DNA from: UBA7239 sp964509075
Lineage (GTDB): Bacteria > Pseudomonadota > Gammaproteobacteria > Pseudomonadales > UBA7239
Length of the DNA stretch: 64,000 bases
NCBI GenBank assembly: GCA_964509075.1
Contig: CAZDWC010000005.1
Coordinates: 1-64,000, forward strand
Reading direction: 5' to 3'
The translations under genes and the position numbers were made by a program. The notes below the pieces were generated by a model. It was not told the DNA's origin. It worked only from the letters and a program-made list of their open reading frames with translations, and ran no database searches. Below are positions 7,343 through 16,704 of the stretch, in pieces. Each line of letters begins with the position of its first letter. Within the stretch, counting starts at the first letter, position 1.

Positions 7343-8974
7343 TTATTGCACCAGCCCCGTGCCATTGAGCGCAAAATCCTTCGCCCATTTGTAATCCGGC
7401 TTGCCGGAGGGGGAACGCATCACTTCCGGTGCGATGTGCAGTTCGCGCGGCACTTTGTAGCCGGCGATGTGTTGGCGCGCTTTTTCCTGTACGTCGGCCA
7501 GTGCGAGTTTCTTGTTATCGCGCACAGAAATAACGGCAGTGACTTTGCTGCCGAAGCGTGGGTCGGGCGTGGCGACGACCAGTGCGTCGAAAATATCCGG
7601 ATGTGCTTTCAGGGCCTGTTCCACTTCTTCCGGGAAAATTTTCTCGCCGCCGGAGTTGATGCAGTTACTGCCGCGACCGAAAACAGAAATGGAGTTGTCG
7701 TCTTCCAGTTTGGCGGCGTCGCCCGTCAGCAGCCAGCGTTTGCCGTCGATAGTGACGAATGTTTTTTCGGTTTTGATCGGGTCATTGTAATAGCCGAGTG
7801 GAATGTGGCCGGCGCGGGCGAAGATGCCTGTTTCACCCGGGTTAGCCAGACGCGGCGGTTTTTCATCTTCCATTACCACATCCATGTACTCGTTACGGGT
7901 AACGTTGCCGAGACCGCCTTCGGTTTTCTTGTTTCCGCCATCCATGCCCATCTGGCCAGATTCGGAAGAGCCGAAAGCGTTGGTAATGAAGCAATTCGGA
8001 AAATGCTTTTTAAATTCGTTCTGTTTGGCTTCAGAAAATACTGCGCCGCCCGAACCGACGTTGAATACGCTGGACAGATCCCATTTGCCGGGATTTTCAT
8101 TGATGGCGTCAAGCAATGGAATGGCCATGGCGTCGCCGACAATCTGTACGGCGTTGCACTTCTCGCGCTCGACGATTTCCCATACCTGTGCGCCATTGAA
8201 CGAACGGTGATGATTCAATACCAGCTTGTTGCCGGCGAGTAATTGTATACAGGCATACCACCATGAGGCGCCGTGCATCAATGGCGCGAGTGCGATGCCG
8301 CACATCGGGAATTCGGTGATGCGCGTTTTGATATCTTCCGGTTTTTCGCACTTGCCGTGCGGGCTGAAGTGCCCGCCGCCGCCCATGGCAGCAAAGAATA
8401 CGTTTTCATGTGGCCACATAACGCCTTTCGGCATACCAGTAGTGCCACCGGTATAGAGGATGAACAGGTCATCGCCGGCGCGTTGACCGAAATCGCGCGC
8501 GGAAGAACCTTGATTAACCGCCGCTTCATATTCAAACGAGCCGATGCGGCCCAGATCGTGGTCGGTGCCGTCTTCCACACAGACAAACAGCTTCAGGTCA
8601 GGTGCTGCTTGGCGAACTTCTTCAATGGCGGGAATGAATTCGCGATGGTGAATGCATGCCACCATGTTCGCGTTGTCGAAGATGTACAGCAGTTCGTCTT
8701 TGACATAACGGTAATTGACGTTGACGGGCACCGCGCGAATCTTGAAGCAGGCCAGCATGCTTTCCAGGTACTCGGCACAGTTGTACATGTAGAGGCCGAC
8801 GTGATCGCCGGCTTTGATGCCCTGGCCTTTGAGAAAGTGAGCAAAACGATTGGCGCGTTCATCCAATTGCGCAAAGGTTACCCGTGAGTTGCCGCAAACC
8901 AGTGCTTCGCGGTCGGGGACGGTGTCGGCCACCATTTCAAACAGGTCGGCGATATTGAAAGTCGGCGTGCTCAT
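7343..8974 (-). CDS. AMP-forming fatty acyl-CoA synthetase
   Basis: A 543-residue ANL-superfamily ligase that would activate a carboxylic acid to acyl-AMP and then to the CoA thioester. The phosphate-binding loop is LYTGGTTGMPKGVMW, the A5 motif is FGSSESG, WLLTGDAAKLEDD and GRGSNCINSGGEKIFPEEVE give the A7-A8 hinge region, and GKPDYKWAKDFA carries the C-terminal catalytic Lys. It resembles acyl-CoA synthetases of fatty acid, steroid or terpenoid side-chain degradation more than E. coli FadD. I chose ATG 8974 (MSTPTFNIADLFE); a more distant upstream ATG at 9001 would add nine residues. It has no signal peptide and is cytoplasmic. The substrate cannot be read from the sequence. Confidence 0.92.
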   Translation of the reverse strand: MSTPTFNIADLFEMVADTVPDREALVCGNSRVTFAQLDERANRFAHFLKGQGIKAGDHVGLYMYNCAEYLESMLACFKIRAVPVNVNYRYVKDELLYIFDNANMVACIHHREFIPAIEEVRQAAPDLKLFVCVEDGTDHDLGRIGSFEYEAAVNQGSSARDFGQRAGDDLFILYTGGTTGMPKGVMWPHENVFFAAMGGGGHFSPHGKCEKPEDIKTRITEFPMCGIALAPLMHGASWWYACIQLLAGNKLVLNHHRSFNGAQVWEIVEREKCNAVQIVGDAMAIPLLDAINENPGKWDLSSVFNVGSGGAVFSEAKQNEFKKHFPNCFITNAFGSSESGQMGMDGGNKKTEGGLGNVTRNEYMDVVMEDEKPPRLANPGETGIFARAGHIPLGYYNDPIKTEKTFVTIDGKRWLLTGDAAKLEDDNSISVFGRGSNCINSGGEKIFPEEVEQALKAHPDIFDALVVATPDPRFGSKVTAVISVRDNKKLALADVQEKARQHIAGYKVPRELHIAPEVMRSPSGKPDYKWAKDFALNGTGLVQ

Positions 8975-9242
8975 CTTATTTCTGGCCCTCTGTGGATGCA
9001 TCTCTAGGCATGTGTTGTTTTCCGGTTATGTTTCCGGCCACCGGCATGGGTGTGTGCGGAGGGCGAATTCTAGCAGGTTGGCACCGTGTGTTGCCTGCTT
9101 GGGTGTACGAGTAATGTAGGGGCTGGTGATATTGACCTGGGTGTGAGTTAAGCCTTCGTGCGATGACGCAAATTGCGGTTTGACCCTGCAGGTGTGAGTG
9201 GATAACCTTGACGCCTGTCATCATATTCACGAAGGGTTGCAC

Positions 9243-9593
9243 ATGATCGGTCTTGGCGGTGCGGGTAAAGGCATACTGTCGCTGACAATAAAGGACAAGG
9301 CTGTGCTTTATGCTGCCTACATGCCGTTCGTGCAGGGCGGCGGGCTGTTCATTCCCACCAGCAAGGCGTACAAGCTGGGTGACGAAGTGTTCATGCTGCT
9401 GAGTTTGATGGATGAGCCGGAAAAAATTCCGCTGGCCGGGAAGGTGGTGTGGATGACGCCGAAGGGCGCGCAGGGCAATCGTGCAGCTGGTATAGGTGTG
9501 CAGTTCAACGATCCAGACAATACCGCACAGCGCAAGATCGAGACCTATCTGGCCGGTTCTCTGGAATCGGATCGCGCCACTCACACTATGTAA
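9243..9593 (+). CDS. pilZ: PilZ domain protein, type IV pilus type
   Basis: A 116-residue single-domain PilZ protein of the pseudomonad type IV pilus class. Segments such as GILSLTIKDKAVLYAAYMPF, YKLGDEVFMLL and GKVVWMTPKGAQGNRAAGIG match this subgroup. It lacks the RxxxR c-di-GMP-binding motif of canonical PilZ domains, as does P. aeruginosa PilZ, which acts by binding partner proteins in pilus assembly. I chose ATG 9243 because GAAGGG at 9231-9236 sits six bases upstream; an in-frame GTG at 9198 lacks such a site. In P. aeruginosa pilZ follows holB and precedes a tatD-like gene; here tatD follows five bases later, but holB is not upstream. Confidence 0.93.
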   Translation: MIGLGGAGKGILSLTIKDKAVLYAAYMPFVQGGGLFIPTSKAYKLGDEVFMLLSLMDEPEKIPLAGKVVWMTPKGAQGNRAAGIGVQFNDPDNTAQRKIETYLAGSLESDRATHTM

Positions 9594-9598
9594 TTGTC

Positions 9599-10420
9599 TT
9601 GTTTCTCGATTCGCATTGCCATCTCGATAAACTCAAGCTGGAGCCGTGGGGAGGAGACCTCTCCGCTGCACTTGCGGCTGCTCGGGAACGGGGCGTCAGT
9701 CGCATACTGTGCATAGGCATCGGCCTTGAGAACCTTGATCAGGTTGTCGCAATCGCCGAGGCACATGCCGGCGTATATGCGGCGGTAGGCATCCATCCTT
9801 CCGAGTTTGCGGACAATCGCGCCGGTGCAGGTGATCTCGATGCAGTCATGGCTCGCCTGCGGCAGTTGTCCGATCTGCCTCAAGTCGTTGCCATCGGAGA
9901 AACCGGTCTGGATTTCTATCATGATGGCCATGAGCAGCCTGCGGTCAGACGCGAGCAGGAAGACAGTTTTCGGGCACATCTGGCATTGGCGCGCGAGCTG
10001 GCCTTGCCGGTAGTGGTGCATACTCGCGCTGCCCGTCAGGAAACTATCGCCGCCATCCGTGCAGCGGCATCGCCGGCTGCTGGAGTCCTTCATTGTTTTA
10101 CGGAGGATTGGGCGATGGCCCGGCAGGCGCTGGATCTTGGTTACTACATCTCCATTTCAGGCATTGTGACCTTTCGTAATGCGGACAATGTGCGCGATGT
10201 CGCGCGCCGAGTGCCGGCCGACAGGTTGCTGGTCGAGACGGATGCGCCCTGGTTGGCGCCCATACCGCATCGCGGCAAACCCAACGAGCCTCGTTTTGTG
10301 GTCGATGTGTACGAGTATCTGGCCGAATTGCGTGGTGAATCACTGGAGCAGTTGTCGGTGTCGGTCTGGCGAAATTTTCACCAGTTGTTCTCTCGGGTAG
10401 ATGGTGCGGCAGGGCAATGA
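9599..10420 (+). CDS. TatD-family metal-dependent hydrolase/DNase
   Basis: The 273-residue product has the TatD motifs in order: FLDSHCHLD at the start (metal-binding HxH), VGIHPSEF, VAIGETGLDFY (metal-bridging Glu), VVHTRAA, GVLHCFT and LLVETDAPWLAP. The fold is a TIM barrel, with 3'-5' exonuclease or DNase activity reported for relatives. Family members begin within one or two residues of the first motif, so TTG 9599 is the best start although no clear ribosome binding site precedes it. The pilZ stop at 9591-9593 is only five bases upstream, so reinitiation by ribosomes leaving pilZ is likely. ATT 9593 is a less likely start. Confidence 0.92.
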   Translation: MFLDSHCHLDKLKLEPWGGDLSAALAAARERGVSRILCIGIGLENLDQVVAIAEAHAGVYAAVGIHPSEFADNRAGAGDLDAVMARLRQLSDLPQVVAIGETGLDFYHDGHEQPAVRREQEDSFRAHLALARELALPVVVHTRAARQETIAAIRAAASPAAGVLHCFTEDWAMARQALDLGYYISISGIVTFRNADNVRDVARRVPADRLLVETDAPWLAPIPHRGKPNEPRFVVDVYEYLAELRGESLEQLSVSVWRNFHQLFSRVDGAAGQ

Positions 10421-10450
10421 ACTTTCTGGATTAGGCCGGGTCGGAAGCTG

Positions 10451-10477
10451 TTGCCCGCTGCCGTGCATGCGTATAAT
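10451..10477 (+). promoter_or_regulatory. Candidate sigma-70 promoter for the gsp operon
   Basis: A perfect TATAAT at 10472-10477 is followed by GC-rich sequence, as in many pseudomonad promoters. TTGCCC at 10451-10456 is a 4/6 match to the -35 box with a short 15-base spacer. It lies about 90 bases upstream of gspC and after the tatD stop. Confidence 0.45.
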
Positions 10478-10566
10478 CGCGGCTTTTGCATAATTGATAA
10501 TGAGAAAAGGCTTGGACAGATTTGCGGAAAATTCAGTAACTATGTGTCTGTTCTGCGGGATGTGGC

Positions 10567-11235
10567 ATGGTTTCTAGAACATTACAGTGGTCATTGGCCG
10601 GGGTTGGCGTAGCGCTGGTGATTGTGGCATTGGCGTGGCAGGCGTGGATGCTGGCAGGTATTCGCAGCGGAAATTTTCTGGATGATCGCAAGCTGAAACT
10701 GGTGGTTGCAGCGGTCAAATCAACTGATGTCGGGTTGGAACAGATCGCGGCGATGCATCTGTTCGGCAATGCTGCAGAAAAGCCGGTTGCGCCACCACAA
10801 CCTGCAGAATTACCAAAGACCGATCTGAAACTGGTGTTGGTCGGTGCCATAACGGACAGCGATCCCAAGCAGGCCAGTGCACTGATTAATGCCGAAAATG
10901 CAACCAAGCGCTATTTCGTTGGCGACAATATTCCCGGCGGGGCGCTTTTGCACGAAGTTCTCTACGATTCCGTCGTCCTGAAGCGTGAAAATCGTTACGA
11001 GACGCTTGAATTCATGAAAGGTGGCGAAATTACTCCCCAAGCTAAAGCCAACCTCAAGTCGCTTGGTATTACCATGGAGCCCATCAGCGCACCCGGCAGT
11101 AATGCAGCACCTTCCTCGCCAACTTCGAAGGCGCCAGGCATGTCTGCACCTCCCGTTAAGCCGGGTAGTCCCGGTAATGTGCAGCAACAGCAAGGGAAGA
11201 AGGGCGCGTCACTGAGGGATCGGTTCAAACATTGA
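10567..11235 (+). CDS. gspC: Type II secretion inner-membrane protein GspC
   Basis: GspC links the inner-membrane platform to the secretin. The 222-residue product has a short cytoplasmic N terminus, one membrane helix (LAGVGVALVIVALAWQAWML) and the periplasmic homology region with MHLFGNAAEKP and KLVLVGAITDSDPKQASALI. The C-terminal part is a Pro/Ser/Gln-rich tail rather than a PDZ domain or coiled coil, so this is a short GspC. It is the first gene of the gspCDEFGHIJKLM run, 146 bases after tatD with a candidate promoter between. Confidence 0.93.
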   Translation: MVSRTLQWSLAGVGVALVIVALAWQAWMLAGIRSGNFLDDRKLKLVVAAVKSTDVGLEQIAAMHLFGNAAEKPVAPPQPAELPKTDLKLVLVGAITDSDPKQASALINAENATKRYFVGDNIPGGALLHEVLYDSVVLKRENRYETLEFMKGGEITPQAKANLKSLGITMEPISAPGSNAAPSSPTSKAPGMSAPPVKPGSPGNVQQQQGKKGASLRDRFKH

Positions 11236-11309
11236 TTGCGGAAATTGCCATGTAGTTTTTCAGGATGGCAGTGGTTGGCCAGAGAATATCGTTTAGAGAG
11301 TATTGCGTA

Positions 11310-13451
11310 ATGACGGGAAGAAAACGATTCGAAAAAAACAGACCTGTTTTGCTTGCAGGGCTCTCTTTGTTGCTTGCGGCAACTGTAATGCCTGCTGTAG
11401 CGGCTGTCGAACCTGAGGGTGCGTCATCTGGCAAGGTGTCAGGTGCTGATTCGCAAGCCGGTAATGCGCCGTTGAAGCCTGGAGTTGCGGACAAGAAAAT
11501 CACGATTGCCTTTGACAACGCGGACATCAAGGATGTCATTCGCTGGGCATCGGATCTGACCAGCAAGAACCTGATTATTCATCCCGGTGTTCAGGGCAAG
11601 AAAATCACGGTGGTGGCCGGGGAGCCCATGAGCAGAGAGGAAGCATGGCAGGTATTCCTATCTGCGCTGCAGATCAATGGTCTGGCCGTCATGGAAAGTG
11701 ATGACACCGTGAAAATCATGCCGGATGCGGAGGCCAAGACCGAAAAAATTCCACTGGGTAATGAGAAGGATGCAAAAGGCAGGGAGGATATTGTTGTACG
11801 TATTATCAAGGTAAAGAATCTGGCTGCCACGCAGTTGATCAATTTGTTGAAGCCGCTGACGCCAAACAGCGCCCATTTTGCTGCTTACCCGGAAACCAAT
11901 ACGCTGATTCTTGCAGATCGCTCAGGCAATATTGATCAGATTTCCGCGATTATCAATCGAATTGACCAAGCCGGTACCATCGACATTGAAATCATCAAAC
12001 TTGAATATGCAAGCGCCAAGGATGTGAGCAAGATTCTGACAGATCTGGTTAGCAAGAATGCTGCGGGCGGCAAGGATGCTCCTCCATCGCAAGCCTTGAA
12101 TATTACTGCGGACGAACGCTCCAACAGCATTTTGATGACCGGCGATCCTGTGATGCGCATGCAATTGCGCAAACTGATTGAAAAACTGGACCAACCACTG
12201 GCCGGTGATGGCAATACACAGGTTGTTTATCTGAATTACATCACGGCAAAAGATCTGCAACCGATCCTGGAAGGTGTGGGTGGCAGCTCTAAGAGTGCTG
12301 GCGGCAAGGAAGGCGGTGGTGCGGAAAATGTTGAAGTGAAAGTGCAGGCGCTGGAACAGACCAATGCTGTTGTCATCACGGCGCCACCAGCCATGTTGAA
12401 CACCATGAAAGGTGTCATTGCCAAACTGGATGTACGCCGCAAGCAAGTGCTGGTTGAGGCATTGATCGTTGAAATCAGTGATGATGTCAGTCGTGATCTG
12501 GGTGTTTTCTGGGGTTCGCGTGGCAATGACGGAGCCGAGGCTACCGGCGTTTTTGGTACAAGCAATGCCACAATGCCTGATTTCAACAAGTTCAGCGACA
12601 GCGGGCTGAGTCTCGGGCATCTCACCAATGGCGATTTGCGTTTTGCCATGCGTGCACTTGAGAAGGACACGGGGGCGAACGTATTGTCCACGCCGACCAT
12701 CATAGCCCTGGATAACGAAGAGGCCAGTATTCTGGTGGGCGAAAGTGTGCCGTTCAAGACAGGTGTGCAGAATCGCACAGGCTTGGGAACAACTGGCACC
12801 ACTACGGGTACGACCACAGGAAACAGTACCAGCAATATTTATTCTGCGGGTGACTTTGTCTCCATCAATCGCGAAGATATTGGTGTCACCCTGAAAGTCA
12901 CGCCGCGTATCAATCAGGAAGATATTCTGACGCTGGAAATCGAGCAGAAAGTGGAGAGTATCAATGATTCTGCCAAAACCTCCAGCGATGCTTCAGACAT
13001 TATTACCAACAAACGTGAGATCAAGACGACTGCATTAGTGCGTGATAATGAGGTTCTGGTGCTCGGTGGTTTGATGCGGGATGACGTGCAGGATTCCGAT
13101 ACCGGCGTGCCGGTATTGCGCAAGATTCCCTTGCTGGGACGGCTGTTCCAGGGATCATCCAAGAGCGTGACCAAGAAAAACCTTATGGTATTTATCCATC
13201 CGCGTATTTTGCGTGATGACACGGCAGTGAGTGAAAAGTCTCGCGAATACTACGGTCAAGTCTACGGCAAACAAAAGGAGTACAACGACAAGGAAATGGA
13301 GGACATGTTGCATATTCGCAAGCCGATGCCACAGCTGGACCAGTGGCCGCATGATCATGCTGATGTGCAAGCAGTGCCGGCAACAAGTGCCGGTGAGGTG
13401 CAGGAAGTGCCGACAGCATCGGCTCCGGTTGCTGCTCAGCCAAAGGAATAG
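11310..13451 (+). CDS. gspD: Type II secretion secretin GspD
   Basis: The outer-membrane channel of the T2SS. The 713-residue product from ATG 11310 opens with a signal peptide (to about residue 31). An N0 domain follows (KKITIAFDNADIKDVIRWAS), then the repeated N1-N3 KH-like domains with typical LEYASAKDVSKIL and VYLNYITAKDLQPIL, and the secretin C-domain (VLSTPTIIALDNEEASILVG and VLGGLMRDDVQDSDTGVPVL). A Gly/Thr-rich loop interrupts the secretin domain near TGTTTGTTTGNST. The C-terminal Ala/Pro tail could be a pilotin-binding region; no pilotin gene is in the window. An in-frame ATG at 11265 would place residues before the signal peptide and is less likely. gspE follows without a gap. Confidence 0.97.
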   Translation: MTGRKRFEKNRPVLLAGLSLLLAATVMPAVAAVEPEGASSGKVSGADSQAGNAPLKPGVADKKITIAFDNADIKDVIRWASDLTSKNLIIHPGVQGKKITVVAGEPMSREEAWQVFLSALQINGLAVMESDDTVKIMPDAEAKTEKIPLGNEKDAKGREDIVVRIIKVKNLAATQLINLLKPLTPNSAHFAAYPETNTLILADRSGNIDQISAIINRIDQAGTIDIEIIKLEYASAKDVSKILTDLVSKNAAGGKDAPPSQALNITADERSNSILMTGDPVMRMQLRKLIEKLDQPLAGDGNTQVVYLNYITAKDLQPILEGVGGSSKSAGGKEGGGAENVEVKVQALEQTNAVVITAPPAMLNTMKGVIAKLDVRRKQVLVEALIVEISDDVSRDLGVFWGSRGNDGAEATGVFGTSNATMPDFNKFSDSGLSLGHLTNGDLRFAMRALEKDTGANVLSTPTIIALDNEEASILVGESVPFKTGVQNRTGLGTTGTTTGTTTGNSTSNIYSAGDFVSINREDIGVTLKVTPRINQEDILTLEIEQKVESINDSAKTSSDASDIITNKREIKTTALVRDNEVLVLGGLMRDDVQDSDTGVPVLRKIPLLGRLFQGSSKSVTKKNLMVFIHPRILRDDTAVSEKSREYYGQVYGKQKEYNDKEMEDMLHIRKPMPQLDQWPHDHADVQAVPATSAGEVQEVPTASAPVAAQPKE

Positions 13452-15008
13452 ATGATGTCAGAGCGTGACGTCCAGCAGCAGGAGGATGCCATTGCCGCCG
13501 AAACGGCTGGTGTTGGTGACGCGACAGCTTCGGCTGTCGCTCCACGACGCCTGCCTTTCGGTTTTGCCAAGCGTTATGGCGTGATGGTGGTGCCTGGCAC
13601 GGAAAATCCTGTGCAGGTGCTTTATCGTGAGCCGGTGCGCCCCCAAGCCCTGTTTGAAACCCGGCGCGTGCTGGCGACACAGGTCAGTTTTACCAAAGTC
13701 GATGAGACGGAATTTGATGCCCGTCTGGCCAAGGCGTATGAAAATGACTCCGGCGAAGCCATGCAGATGGTTGAGGGATTGGGCGACGATATGGATCTCG
13801 CCAGCCTCGCGGATTCGGTGCCGGAGACCGAAGACTTGCTCGAGCAGGAGGATGATGCGCCGATCATTCGCTTGATCAATGCATTGCTGACCGAAGCGGT
13901 CAAGCAGAATGCTTCCGATATTCATATTGAAACTTTTGAAAAGCGTTTGATTGTGCGTTTGCGCACCGATGGCATCCTGAGAGAAGTGGTGCAGCCCAAA
14001 CGGGCATTGGCGCCGTTGCTGGTGTCGCGCATCAAGGTTATGGCAAAGCTCGATATCGCAGAAAAACGCGTGCCGCAGGATGGTCGTATTTCATTGCGTG
14101 TTGCCGGCCGCGAGGTGGATATCCGTGTTTCCACCATGCCGTCCAGCAATGGTGAACGTGTAGTGTTGCGTCTGCTCGACAAACGCGCAGGTCGGCTCAA
14201 TCTCAACGTGCTGGGTATGCAGCCGCGTGATCTGCATCTGTTTGCCGATTTACTGAAGCGGCCGCACGGTATCATTCTGGTGACCGGGCCTACCGGCTCC
14301 GGTAAAACCACTTCGCTTTATGCGGGCCTGAGCAGCATCAATGATGCGACAAAAAATATTCTCACCGTTGAAGATCCCATCGAGTACAACCTTGAGGGTA
14401 TCGGTCAGACGCAGGTCAATACCAAAGCTGATATGACCTTTGCCCGCGGCCTGCGCGCCATGTTGCGTCAGGATCCTGATGTGGTGATGGTGGGCGAGAT
14501 CCGCGACCTGGAAACGGCGGAAATTGCCGTGCAGGCGAGTTTGACCGGTCACCTGGTGTTATCCACTTTGCACACCAATACGGCCATCGGTGCGGTGACG
14601 CGCCTTGTCGACATGGGAGTCGAGCCGTTTCTGCTGTCATCCAGTCTGGTCGGGTTGCTGGCGCAGCGTCTGGTGCGTGTGTTGTGCCCGCATTGCAAGG
14701 AAGCTCACCTTGCCGATGAGGGTGAGTGCGGGTTCCTGCAAGTCGATGCCGCCAATCCGCCGACGATCTATCGTGCTCGAGGCTGTGCGCAATGCAAGCA
14801 GCAGGGTTATCAGGGCCGCACCGGTATTTATGAACTGGTTGAAGTCGATGATCGCCTGCGAGAACTGATCCACAATCGCGCTTCGGAAGCTGAACTGAAC
14901 ACTTATGCGCGTACTCGTGGCCCCGGCATTCGCGATGATGGTCGTGCGCGTATTCTTTCCGGCCAGACCACGGTGGAAGAAGTGCTGCGCGTAACACAAG
15001 AGGGATGA
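13452..15008 (+). CDS. gspE: Type II secretion ATPase GspE
   Basis: The cytoplasmic hexameric ATPase that powers pseudopilus assembly, 518 residues. It has the N1E/N2E region, the Walker A motif GPTGSGKTTSLYAGL at about 278-292, an Asp box (TVEDPIEYNLEGIGQTQVN), Walker B with VMVGEIRDLETAEIAVQAS, and a His box (GHLVLSTLHTNTA). The zinc-binding four-Cys module typical of GspE is present (LCPHCK and GCAQCKQQGYQGRTGIYEL). ATG 13452 immediately follows the gspD stop; ATG 13455 is an equally possible start. Confidence 0.97.
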   Translation: MMSERDVQQQEDAIAAETAGVGDATASAVAPRRLPFGFAKRYGVMVVPGTENPVQVLYREPVRPQALFETRRVLATQVSFTKVDETEFDARLAKAYENDSGEAMQMVEGLGDDMDLASLADSVPETEDLLEQEDDAPIIRLINALLTEAVKQNASDIHIETFEKRLIVRLRTDGILREVVQPKRALAPLLVSRIKVMAKLDIAEKRVPQDGRISLRVAGREVDIRVSTMPSSNGERVVLRLLDKRAGRLNLNVLGMQPRDLHLFADLLKRPHGIILVTGPTGSGKTTSLYAGLSSINDATKNILTVEDPIEYNLEGIGQTQVNTKADMTFARGLRAMLRQDPDVVMVGEIRDLETAEIAVQASLTGHLVLSTLHTNTAIGAVTRLVDMGVEPFLLSSSLVGLLAQRLVRVLCPHCKEAHLADEGECGFLQVDAANPPTIYRARGCAQCKQQGYQGRTGIYELVEVDDRLRELIHNRASEAELNTYARTRGPGIRDDGRARILSGQTTVEEVLRVTQEG

Positions 15009-15011
15009 TGT

Positions 15012-16238
15012 GTGGCCGCATTTGATTATGTAGCGCTGGATGGCAAAGGCAAGCAGACCAAGGGTGTGCTTGAAGGTGACAGCCAGCGTCAGGTGCGCCA
15101 GCAGTTGCGTGATCGCGGCCTGGTGCCGATGTCGGTGGAGCCGGCTGCCAAGGCGGCAGGTGGTGCCGGTAGCGGCAAGAAATTCAGCTTTGGTTTTGGT
15201 CCTTCCATCAGTGCGCGTGATCTGGCACTGCTCACACGACAGATGGCGACACTGGTACATGCAGGATTGCCCATTGGCGAAGTGTTGACCGCTGTTGCCC
15301 AGCAGACGGAAAAAAATCGAATTCGCAGCATGATGATGGCAGTGCGCTCGAAAGTCATGGAAGGCTATTCACTGGCTGACAGCCTTGGCGAATTTCCGCG
15401 CGCATTTCCAACGCTTTACCGTGCGACCGTTTCGGCAGGTGAACATTCGGGGCACCTTGATCTGGTGTTGAGTCGACTCGCGGATTACACCGAAACCAGC
15501 AAGGAAACCGCGCAGAAGGTGCAGGGTGCGATGGTGTACCCCGCCTTGCTGGTGGTGTTTTCCGTGATCATCGTGTCGATTTTGATGATCAAGGTGGTGC
15601 CGAACATGGTGGAAGTGTTTTCCGGCACGGGGCAAGCACTGCCTGCCATCACCCAGATGTTGATCAGCGTCAGTGATTTTTTTGTCGCGTGGTGGTGGTT
15701 GATGCTGCTGCTGGTTATCGGCTTGGTGATCGGTGCCAATGCCTTGCTGCAAAAACCCGCCATTCGTCTGGCATGGGACAAGCGCATTCTCGGCATGCCG
15801 CTGTTCGGCGGCTTGTCGCGCAATATCAACACCTCTCGTTTTGCCAGTACGCTCAGTATTCTCACCAGCAGCGGCGTGCCGCTGGTGGACGCCATGCGTA
15901 TTGCCGGTGAGGTCATGGCCAATCGCTGGTTGCAAACGCGCGTGCGCGAAGCGACGCAGAAAGTCAGCGAAGGTGCGAGTCTGAAGAACGCCTTGCAGAA
16001 TGCCGGGCATTTTCCGCCGATGATGTTGCATATGATTGCCAGCGGCGAATCCAGCGGCGAACTGGATACGATGCTGTCGCGCGTTGCCACCAGTCAGGAG
16101 CAGGACTTGCAGGCTTTCATTGCCGTGGTCGTCAGTATCCTGCCGCCCATCATGCTGGTGATCATGGCTTGCATCGTGTTCATGATCATCATTGCCATTT
16201 TGTTGCCTATTATCCAGATGAACAATTTGATTGCTTAA
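15012..16238 (+). CDS. gspF: Type II secretion platform protein GspF
   Basis: The polytopic inner-membrane platform protein, 408 residues, with two homologous GspF/PilC domains: ARDLALLTRQMATLVHAGLP in the first and NTSRFASTLSILTSSGVPLV in the second. There are about three membrane helices (ALLVVFSVIIVSILMIKVVP; WWWLMLLLVIGLVIGANAL; IMLVIMACIVFMIIIAILLP). The start is GTG 15012 (MAAFDYVALDGKGK), three bases after the gspE stop. GspF connects the GspE motor to the pseudopilins. Confidence 0.97.
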   Translation: MAAFDYVALDGKGKQTKGVLEGDSQRQVRQQLRDRGLVPMSVEPAAKAAGGAGSGKKFSFGFGPSISARDLALLTRQMATLVHAGLPIGEVLTAVAQQTEKNRIRSMMMAVRSKVMEGYSLADSLGEFPRAFPTLYRATVSAGEHSGHLDLVLSRLADYTETSKETAQKVQGAMVYPALLVVFSVIIVSILMIKVVPNMVEVFSGTGQALPAITQMLISVSDFFVAWWWLMLLLVIGLVIGANALLQKPAIRLAWDKRILGMPLFGGLSRNINTSRFASTLSILTSSGVPLVDAMRIAGEVMANRWLQTRVREATQKVSEGASLKNALQNAGHFPPMMLHMIASGESSGELDTMLSRVATSQEQDLQAFIAVVVSILPPIMLVIMACIVFMIIIAILLPIIQMNNLIA

Positions 16239-16250
16239 GGAGAGAACAAT

Positions 16251-16694
16251 ATGCAGTACAAACGCAAACACGATAAACGCCAGCAGGGTTTTACACTGAT
16301 CGAAGTCATGGTGGTTATTGTTATCCTCGGCATTCTCAGCGCATTGATCGTGCCCAATATCATTCACAAGGCCGGTGATGCGCGTGTGGCGGCAGCCAAG
16401 AGCGATATTGCTGCCATCGGCCAAGCGCTGGATATGTACAAGCTCGACAATTCTTCCTACCCGACCAGTGACCAGGGTCTTGAGGCTTTGGTGCACAAGC
16501 CTTCCGGAAATCCTGAGCCGCGCAACTGGAATCCGAGCGGTTATCTCAAAAAACTGCCGCAGGATCCCTGGCATCGCGAGTATCAGTATATGAGCCCTGC
16601 CGATGGTGCTCCGTATGAAATCCGCACGCTGGGAGCTGACGGCCGTGAAGGTGGTGAAGGCGAAGACACTGATGTCAGCAGCCTGACTCTCTAA
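16251..16694 (+). CDS. gspG: Major pseudopilin GspG
   Basis: The major subunit of the T2SS pseudopilus, 147 residues. The prepilin peptidase site is QQG|FTLIEVMVVIVILGI with Glu at +5. The globular part has the family pattern LDMYKLDNSSYPTSDQGLEA and the calcium-loop region near LGADGREGGEGEDTDVSS. It starts at ATG 16251 after GGAGAG in the 12-base gap from gspF. The prepilin peptidase that would process it is not encoded in this window. Confidence 0.97.
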   Translation: MQYKRKHDKRQQGFTLIEVMVVIVILGILSALIVPNIIHKAGDARVAAAKSDIAAIGQALDMYKLDNSSYPTSDQGLEALVHKPSGNPEPRNWNPSGYLKKLPQDPWHREYQYMSPADGAPYEIRTLGADGREGGEGEDTDVSSLTL

Positions 16695-16704
16695 GAAATT
16701 TTTC

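Noticed and set aside
7289..8242. Plus-strand open frame of about 317 codons across the acyl-CoA synthetase gene.
   Set aside because: The minus strand carries unmistakable ANL motifs throughout; the plus frame has low-complexity composition and no family pattern.
9138..9199. Direct repeat GGTGTGAGT (9138-9146 and 9191-9199) upstream of pilZ.
   Set aside because: Nine bases repeated once over 53 bases is not significant and matches no known operator.
12781..12840. Gly/Thr-rich segment in gspD as a possible frameshift or insertion.
   Set aside because: It stays in frame and lies at a variable surface loop of secretins.
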